9,395 bases of DNA. Source: Minisyncoccota bacterium. GTDB lineage: Bacteria > Patescibacteriota > Minisyncoccia > Phycocordibacterales > GCA-2747955. The DNA lies in NCBI GenBank assembly GCA_938010795.1, contig CALLVB010000068.1, forward strand, positions 1 to 9,395, in the 5' to 3' direction. How positions within the stretch are numbered: position 1 is the stretch's first letter; every line of letters starts with the position of its first letter. The position numbers and the translations under genes were made by a program. Positions 6,161 through 9,395 of this stretch are shown here, in pieces. The notes under the pieces are model-generated. The model made no database searches. It saw only the letters and a list, made by a program, of their open reading frames with translations, and was not told the DNA's origin.

Positions 6161-6291
6161 CATTTCGGTTAAGTTAAAAATACCTTTGGAATACCTAGTA
6201 GAAACCAAGAATCTGATGAAAAGAGCACCTTAGCTCGTATTATTATATTCATAAATGTTTTTTTGTCAATAGATTGAATTGAGTCAATAAT

Positions 6292-6300
6292 TGATACAAT
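6292..6300 (+). promoter_or_regulatory. Extended -10 promoter (TGATACAAT), predicted leaderless start of ddl
   Basis: TGA plus TACAAT (6295-6300) ends 6 nt before the ddl ATG at 6307. The only -35 candidates (GATTGA or TTGAAT around 6272-6279) are weak. No Shine-Dalgarno is present. The ATG at 6299 inside this box is followed by a stop two codons later and is not the start. Confidence 0.7.
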
Positions 6301-6306
6301 GAAGCT

Positions 6307-7287
6307 ATGAAGAAAACACGAGTAGGACTATTTTATGGGGGTGTGGATCAAGAGCGGGAAGTCTCAAAAAAAAGCGCACAAACAGTGCGAACAAATTTAG
6401 ATACAGCAAAGTATGAAGTTGTATCAGTAGAGATTCTGCCGGAGGAAACATTTGCAATTGCAGGCAAAGAAATGCCGTTTGAAAAAATTTGTTCAAACAT
6501 TGATATTGCAGTACTGGCTCTGCATGGATTATTTGGAGAAGATGGCACACTACAGAGATTATTAGATGAAAATATGGTTCCACACACGGGATCAGACGCA
6601 CTTGCATCAGCGGTTTCATTTTCAAAACTCTTAACTAAAGATGTTTTTGAGAGATTTAACATTAAGACACCTGCCTATACCAAGGCAACACGAGATGAGT
6701 GTCCAAACAAAACAGCCTGTAAGATAAAGGCTGGAGAGATATTTATGTCGTTTCCACAACCGTGTGTAGTGAAGCCAACCTCAGCTGGTTCATCATTAGG
6801 GGTTTCTATTTGTAACTCAGTCGTTGAGATAACAGAGGGATTACATAATGCATTTCAAATTGGTGACAAAGTAGTAATCGAAGAGTTTATTTCAGGATGT
6901 GAAGCTACCGTTGGTGTGATTGATGAGTTTAGAGATCAAGATGTGTATGCACTTCCTGCAGTTGAAATTGTTCCACCAGTGAACAAAGAATTTTTTGATT
7001 TTGAAACTAAATATGATGGCACTACTCAAGAAATCTGCCCCGCTGTGTTAAGCGAGGACGTTGCACAGGAGCTTGGAGATATTGCAACGAAAGTACACAA
7101 GACGTTACACCTTAAAGATTACTCTCGGACAGACTTCATTATCCACCCAACACGTGGAATCTTTGCACTTGAGGTGAATACGTTACCAGGACTATCAGCA
7201 GAATCGTTATTTCCAAAAGAACTTAATGCAGTAGGCATATTAATGGAAGAATTTTTAGATCATATTATTCAAAGAAATTTAAACTAA
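6307..7287 (+). CDS. ddl: D-alanine--D-alanine ligase
   Basis: Ddl joins two D-alanines using ATP, supplying the terminal dipeptide of peptidoglycan precursors, so the host builds a conventional wall. The 326-residue ATP-grasp protein is full length. Visible motifs are GGxxxEREVS (11-20, with E16), ALHGLFGEDGTLQ (71-83), the ATP-binding VVKPTSAGSSLGVS (154-167), IEEFISG (191-197), the omega-loop block FFDFETKYDGTTQEICPA (229-246, with K235 and Y236), YSRTDF (272-277, with R274 and D276) and LEVNTLPGLSAESLFPK (288-304, with E289, N291 and S300). The Lys-Tyr pair in the omega loop fits D-Ala-D-Ala rather than D-Ala-D-lactate synthesis. It looks monocistronic: its own promoter is at 6292-6300 and 176 bp separate it from the next gene. 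No clear terminator follows it. Confidence 0.95.
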   Translation: MKKTRVGLFYGGVDQEREVSKKSAQTVRTNLDTAKYEVVSVEILPEETFAIAGKEMPFEKICSNIDIAVLALHGLFGEDGTLQRLLDENMVPHTGSDALASAVSFSKLLTKDVFERFNIKTPAYTKATRDECPNKTACKIKAGEIFMSFPQPCVVKPTSAGSSLGVSICNSVVEITEGLHNAFQIGDKVVIEEFISGCEATVGVIDEFRDQDVYALPAVEIVPPVNKEFFDFETKYDGTTQEICPAVLSEDVAQELGDIATKVHKTLHLKDYSRTDFIIHPTRGIFALEVNTLPGLSAESLFPKELNAVGILMEEFLDHIIQRNLN

Positions 7288-7331
7288 TATGACTAAAAAT
7301 ATATGAATCAGTGTAAACATTTAGAAAGAAT

Positions 7332-7359
7332 CATCTGAAAAAGCATGGAAGCATCTGAA
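7332..7359. repeat. Short direct repeat CATCTGAA, 20-bp period, upstream of the CtrA-like gene
   Basis: CATCTGAA occurs at 7332-7339 and 7352-7359. A 20-bp period is close to two helical turns, the geometry at which a tandem OmpR-family dimer could bind one DNA face. It lies about 70 bp upstream of the predicted promoter. Chance is a real possibility for an 8-mer in AT-rich DNA. A 6-bp hairpin (7378-7383 with 7388-7393) follows. Confidence 0.3.
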
Positions 7360-7400
7360 TAGGAATAGTTTTAATACAAGATCAGAGGATCTTAGGTACA

Positions 7401-7428
7401 TTGATTTATTTCTAAAATATGTTCTAAT
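7401..7428 (+). promoter_or_regulatory. Probable promoter of the CtrA-like gene
   Basis: TTGATT (7401-7406), a 16-bp spacer and TCTAAT (7423-7428) match the vegetative consensus at 4/6 and 5/6. A start near 7435 would give a leader of about 29 nt containing the Shine-Dalgarno. An overlapping alternative -10, TAAAAT at 7413-7418, lacks a -35. Confidence 0.45.
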
Positions 7429-7450
7429 CTCATACGGTAATTGTAAAGAG

Positions 7451-7456
7451 AAGGAG
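7451..7456 (+). promoter_or_regulatory. Strong Shine-Dalgarno AAGGAG of the CtrA-like gene
   Basis: AAGGAG sits 7 nt before the ATG at 7464, inside the purine run AAAGAGAAGGAG. It is the only convincing Shine-Dalgarno before a start codon in this window and fixes the start. Confidence 0.85.
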
Positions 7457-7463
7457 ATACAAA

Positions 7464-8153
7464 ATGAGAGTTTTGTTAATTGAAGATGATTCGGCGACAG
7501 CTCAACATATGGAGTTGATGTTAAGAAGCGAAGGTATGCATGTATATTCTACTGAGTTAGGGGAAGAAGGTCTTGATTTAGGAAGGCTGTATGAATATGA
7601 CATTATCTTGTTAGATTTAAATCTACCCGATATGCCTGGTTTTGATGTTCTAGAAAAACTACGTTCTGGCGGTATTAAAACGCCGGTCATGATTGTAAGT
7701 GGGACCGCTCATGTTGCAACAAAAGTAACATGTTTTGGGCTTGGTGCGGATGATTATGTATGCAAGCCATTTCATAAAGATGAGCTCGTTGCACGAATAC
7801 GTGCAATAGTCAGAAGATCAGCTGGTCATGCGACACCTACTATTATTGTTGATCGGTTGGAAATTAATATTGCCAGCAGAAAAGCACTTGTGGACGGTAA
7901 CCAAGTCGCATTGACAGGAAAAGAGTTTGAAACTCTGGAGATGCTCGCATTGAGCCAAGAAAGCTTCGTCTCTAAAGATCAATTACTCAATGGTCTTTAT
8001 GGAGGAATGGACACGCCTGATATAAAAATTGTGGACGTGTATATTTGTAAGCTTCGGAAAAAAATTATGGAAAAAACAGATGGTCCAAGTTATATAGATA
8101 CCATTTGGGGGAAGGGTTATTGTCTCAGCAAACCTGAGGCACTAGCTGCATAA
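7464..8153 (+). CDS. ctrA: CtrA-like response regulator (OmpR/PhoB-type DNA-binding)
   Basis: CtrA is the phosphorylation-controlled cell-cycle transcription factor of Alphaproteobacteria. The 229-residue product begins MRVLLIEDDSATAQ, as I recall Caulobacter CtrA does, and keeps LGEEGLDLG, YDIILLDLNLPDM with the phospho-acceptor D51, SG at 79-80, GADDY..KPFHKDELVARI (94-112) and VVRRS-like IVRRSAGHA. The winged helix (about 126-222) keeps LTGKEFETLEMLAL, LYGGMDTPDIKIVDVYICKLRKKI (recognition helix) and Y-I-x-T-I-W-G-K-G-Y. The match runs end to end and is far closer than to generic OmpR proteins. It ends EALAA, like the AA-ended degron of CtrA and the ALAA of ssrA tags, suggesting ClpXP turnover. 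No histidine kinase or phosphotransferase is adjacent, and I find no TTAA-N7-TTAA CtrA box in the window. Horizontal transfer is inferred. Response regulator: certain; CtrA subfamily: strong, from memory. Confidence 0.93.
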   Translation: MRVLLIEDDSATAQHMELMLRSEGMHVYSTELGEEGLDLGRLYEYDIILLDLNLPDMPGFDVLEKLRSGGIKTPVMIVSGTAHVATKVTCFGLGADDYVCKPFHKDELVARIRAIVRRSAGHATPTIIVDRLEINIASRKALVDGNQVALTGKEFETLEMLALSQESFVSKDQLLNGLYGGMDTPDIKIVDVYICKLRKKIMEKTDGPSYIDTIWGKGYCLSKPEALAA

Positions 8154-8177
8154 CCATTTAGTTCATTCATAGATAGG

Positions 8178-8197
8178 AGCCCCTTCGGGGGCTTTTG
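8178..8197 (+). terminator. Intrinsic terminator of the CtrA-like gene (UUCG loop)
   Basis: AGCCCC (8178-8183) pairs with GGGGCT (8188-8193) around a TTCG tetraloop, followed by a short T run. It lies 24 nt after the stop and isolates the regulator as its own transcription unit. Confidence 0.92.
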
Positions 8198-8310
8198 TAT
8201 TCATAAAAAATATTCAATACAAATCACGTAGGTTCCTAAATCGCTATATCATAAAGTAAAAAACAGAGGCGGTTCTGTATCTCCAGGTAGCATTGAGGTA
8301 TTTGTAGCTT

Positions 8311-8339
8311 TTGAAGAGAATAAGTTTGTGTGTGATAAT
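8311..8339 (+). promoter_or_regulatory. Nudix gene promoter (TTGAAG, 17 bp, extended GATAAT)
   Basis: TTGAAG (8311-8316), an optimal 17-bp spacer and GATAAT (8334-8339) preceded by TGT form the best-spaced promoter in the window. The -10 ends 8 nt before the ATG at 8348, predicting a leaderless or nearly leaderless mRNA; there is no Shine-Dalgarno. Confidence 0.7.
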
Positions 8340-8347
8340 GAAATTAT

Positions 8348-8770
8348 ATGAAGAGTCAGTCTTTACCAGTAGTTATCCAATCAGTCGTTGCGAGAGAAAA
8401 TAATGGAGATTATGAGTTTCTTTTATTAAAAAGGAGTGAGAAGAAGGGTGGATTTTGGAATAGTGTAAACGGAACACTAGAAATAAACGAATCTGTCTTT
8501 GAATGTCGAGAGCGTGAGCTCTATGAAGAAGCAGGTATTAAAGAAACCATTTCTTGGACAGATGAACTAATCAGATTTAACTTTACCTATGACGACTATA
8601 CTTTTTCAACAGTTGCGTACGGTGTAGTTGTTCCAGCAAATACTGAGGTTGTATTAAACGAAGAACACACAGAATATAAATGGTTATCAGCTGATGGCGC
8701 AATCGAACTCCTTAAGTTTAAGGAAGATAAGGAAGCGATTATTTCATTACTAGAGATTATAAAAAAATAG
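8348..8770 (+). CDS. Nudix hydrolase, NudB-like (dihydroneopterin triphosphate pyrophosphatase type)
   Basis: Nudix enzymes hydrolyse nucleoside diphosphates linked to another group. The 140-residue product has a perfect Nudix box GX5EX7REUXEEXGU at 42-64 (G42, E48, R56, E57, E60, E61, G63), which binds the catalytic metals. LLLKRSEKKGGFWNSVNGTLE (25-45) and the later HTEYKWLSADGAIELLKFKEDKEAI (107-131) follow the layout of E. coli NudB, the folate-pathway dihydroneopterin triphosphate pyrophosphatase (FWQSVTGSVE, then HLAYKWLDAPAAAALT). Other Nudix substrates cannot be excluded, and no folate genes are adjacent. It is a one-domain protein of normal length, transcribed from its own promoter after the CtrA-like gene's terminator. 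Superfamily is certain; substrate is tentative. Confidence 0.92.
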   Translation: MKSQSLPVVIQSVVARENNGDYEFLLLKRSEKKGGFWNSVNGTLEINESVFECRERELYEEAGIKETISWTDELIRFNFTYDDYTFSTVAYGVVVPANTEVVLNEEHTEYKWLSADGAIELLKFKEDKEAIISLLEIIKK

Positions 8771-8812
8771 TGGGAAGTATCCCTGTCATGTGAGAGGAAG
8801 TTCGAACTAATT

Positions 8813-8821
8813 TGATACAAT
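8813..8821 (+). promoter_or_regulatory. Extended -10 (TGATACAAT) upstream of the HExxH protein
   Basis: The nine bases are identical to the ddl extended -10. Here the box ends 17 nt before the ATG at 8839, so a leader of about 10 nt is predicted, without a Shine-Dalgarno. No -35 hexamer is evident. Confidence 0.6.
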
Positions 8822-8838
8822 AAAAGAATAAAGTCACC

Positions 8839-9395
8839 ATGACACATCCAAAAATCACATTCCGTTATGCATCCGCCATGGATAGATACTGTGAGTTACT
8901 CTCGGGCACATTGTGGCGTGAAAAATACTCAGAAATGATGGGTGATTCTGCCTATCCAGGACCTAATGAACTTAGAGAATTAAGTAACCAAAGGCAAGAA
9001 ATTTGGAAAAAAATAGAGCAAAAAGTTTTACTAGGCTTGTGTGAAGTTACAGGTCTTAATTTCATTGAAGATGAAATTATTGTCTATACCGTTGGATTTG
9101 GTAGAGCCCATAGTGACCCACTCGTCTTGCCTAGTAATTTTGATTCAACAATATTCGTCAATGTTGTAATACATGAATTGGTTCATAGACTTTTGACATT
9201 CAACACTGCTGGTCTTAATGAAGATCAATTCAGTCCACAGTTGTTTCCAGAAGAAGATCGATCGATTGCTATTCATATTTGTGTGCATGCACTCCTCAAA
9301 TATTTATTTTGTGACGTTTTGGATGAGCCAGCCCGACTTCAACAAGATATTGATATGGCATCTTCTGAATACAAAAAGGCTTGGGACATTGTTCA
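8839..9395 (+). CDS. Unassigned protein with HExxH zinc-peptidase motif (3' end outside window)
   Basis: The frame opens at ATG 8839 and runs off the right edge after 185 complete codons. I do not recognise the family. It has no signal peptide and no membrane segment, so it is probably cytosolic. A hydrophobic strand leads into VNVVIHELVHRLLT, giving HELVH at 112-116, the zinc-binding and catalytic signature of gluzincin-type metallopeptidases. The third zinc ligand is not certain: downstream candidates are E137/E138 in FPEEDRS and H145 or H149 in IAIHICVHALL. The N-terminal half (1-100) is mixed charged with many aromatic residues and shows no known motif. It lies 68 bp after the Nudix gene with its own -10 box. 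Codon use looks like its neighbours. Coding status is secure; peptidase activity is inferred from the motif alone. Confidence 0.8.
   Translation, partial: MTHPKITFRYASAMDRYCELLSGTLWREKYSEMMGDSAYPGPNELRELSNQRQEIWKKIEQKVLLGLCEVTGLNFIEDEIIVYTVGFGRAHSDPLVLPSNFDSTIFVNVVIHELVHRLLTFNTAGLNEDQFSPQLFPEEDRSIAIHICVHALLKYLFCDVLDEPARLQQDIDMASSEYKKAWDIV

Noticed and set aside
5990..6172. 60-codon + strand open frame across the uvrC end
   Set aside because: It overlaps uvrC in another frame, crosses the 12-bp hairpin and does not encode the missing HhH domain.
7288..7463. CtrA box (TTAA-N7-TTAA) upstream of the CtrA-like gene
   Set aside because: Only one TTAA occurs here. Scanning the window, including TTAAGTTAA at 6169-6177, I found no pair with the required 7-nt spacing.
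8234..8351. 38-codon open frame whose stop overlaps the Nudix start (ATGA)
   Set aside because: The peptide looks somewhat protein-like (GSVSPGSIEVFVAFEENKFV), but apart from a GTG four-to-five codons after that block there is no usable start codon, and a good promoter lies inside it. A decayed gene fragment is possible but unsupported.

Overview
The window is AT-rich and carries nine protein genes, all on the + strand, with short intergenic gaps. It most resembles a Patescibacteria (CPR) genome, probably a Parcubacteria/Paceibacteria-type lineage. The reasons are a SecA with a strongly shortened helical wing, a roughly 400-residue UvrC without its iron-sulfur cysteines or C-terminal helix-hairpin-helix, an Obg with no C-terminal extension, and promoters placed directly against start codons. 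The lineage call is inferred from gene content, not from a marker tree. UGA appears to be an ordinary stop here.

Layout: (1) 1-1610, the C-terminal part of secA, closed by a hairpin terminator. (2) 1660-2883, a VTT/DedA-type membrane protein fused to a domain resembling MYG1/UPF0160 whose catalytic motifs are degenerate. (3) 2945-3352, a DoxX-family membrane protein with cysteine pairs at both ends, followed by a perfect 20-bp inverted repeat acting as a terminator. (4) 3429-4460, obg. (5) 4461-4848, a 388-bp gap with a GC-rich structured segment (possible small RNA), a + strand terminator, more hairpins, and a very AT-rich stretch leading to the uvrC promoter. (6) 4849-6051, a minimal uvrC. 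(7) 6052-6306, a second structured gap with a 12-bp hairpin. (8) 6307-7287, ddl. (9) 7464-8153, an OmpR-type response regulator strikingly like alphaproteobacterial CtrA, ending in a UUCG-loop terminator. (10) 8348-8770, a Nudix hydrolase resembling NudB. (11) 8839 to the right edge, a protein with an HExxH zinc-peptidase motif, truncated by the window.

Most genes are housekeeping: protein export (SecA), ribosome assembly (Obg), nucleotide excision repair (UvrC) and peptidoglycan precursor synthesis (Ddl). They look like separate small transcription units rather than one operon, because almost every gap has its own terminator or promoter. Five genes (VTT fusion, obg, uvrC, ddl, nudix) have a -10 box ending only 6-8 nt before the start codon, which predicts leaderless mRNAs. 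The CtrA-like gene is the exception: it has a strong Shine-Dalgarno sequence and a predicted leader. Together with its alphaproteobacterial-looking sequence, this suggests horizontal acquisition.

The points most worth following are the CtrA-like regulator with an ssrA-like ALAA C-terminus, the VTT-MYG1 pseudoenzyme fusion, the UvrC without Fe-S ligands, the shared leaderless promoter architecture, and the two structured intergenic elements after obg and uvrC.
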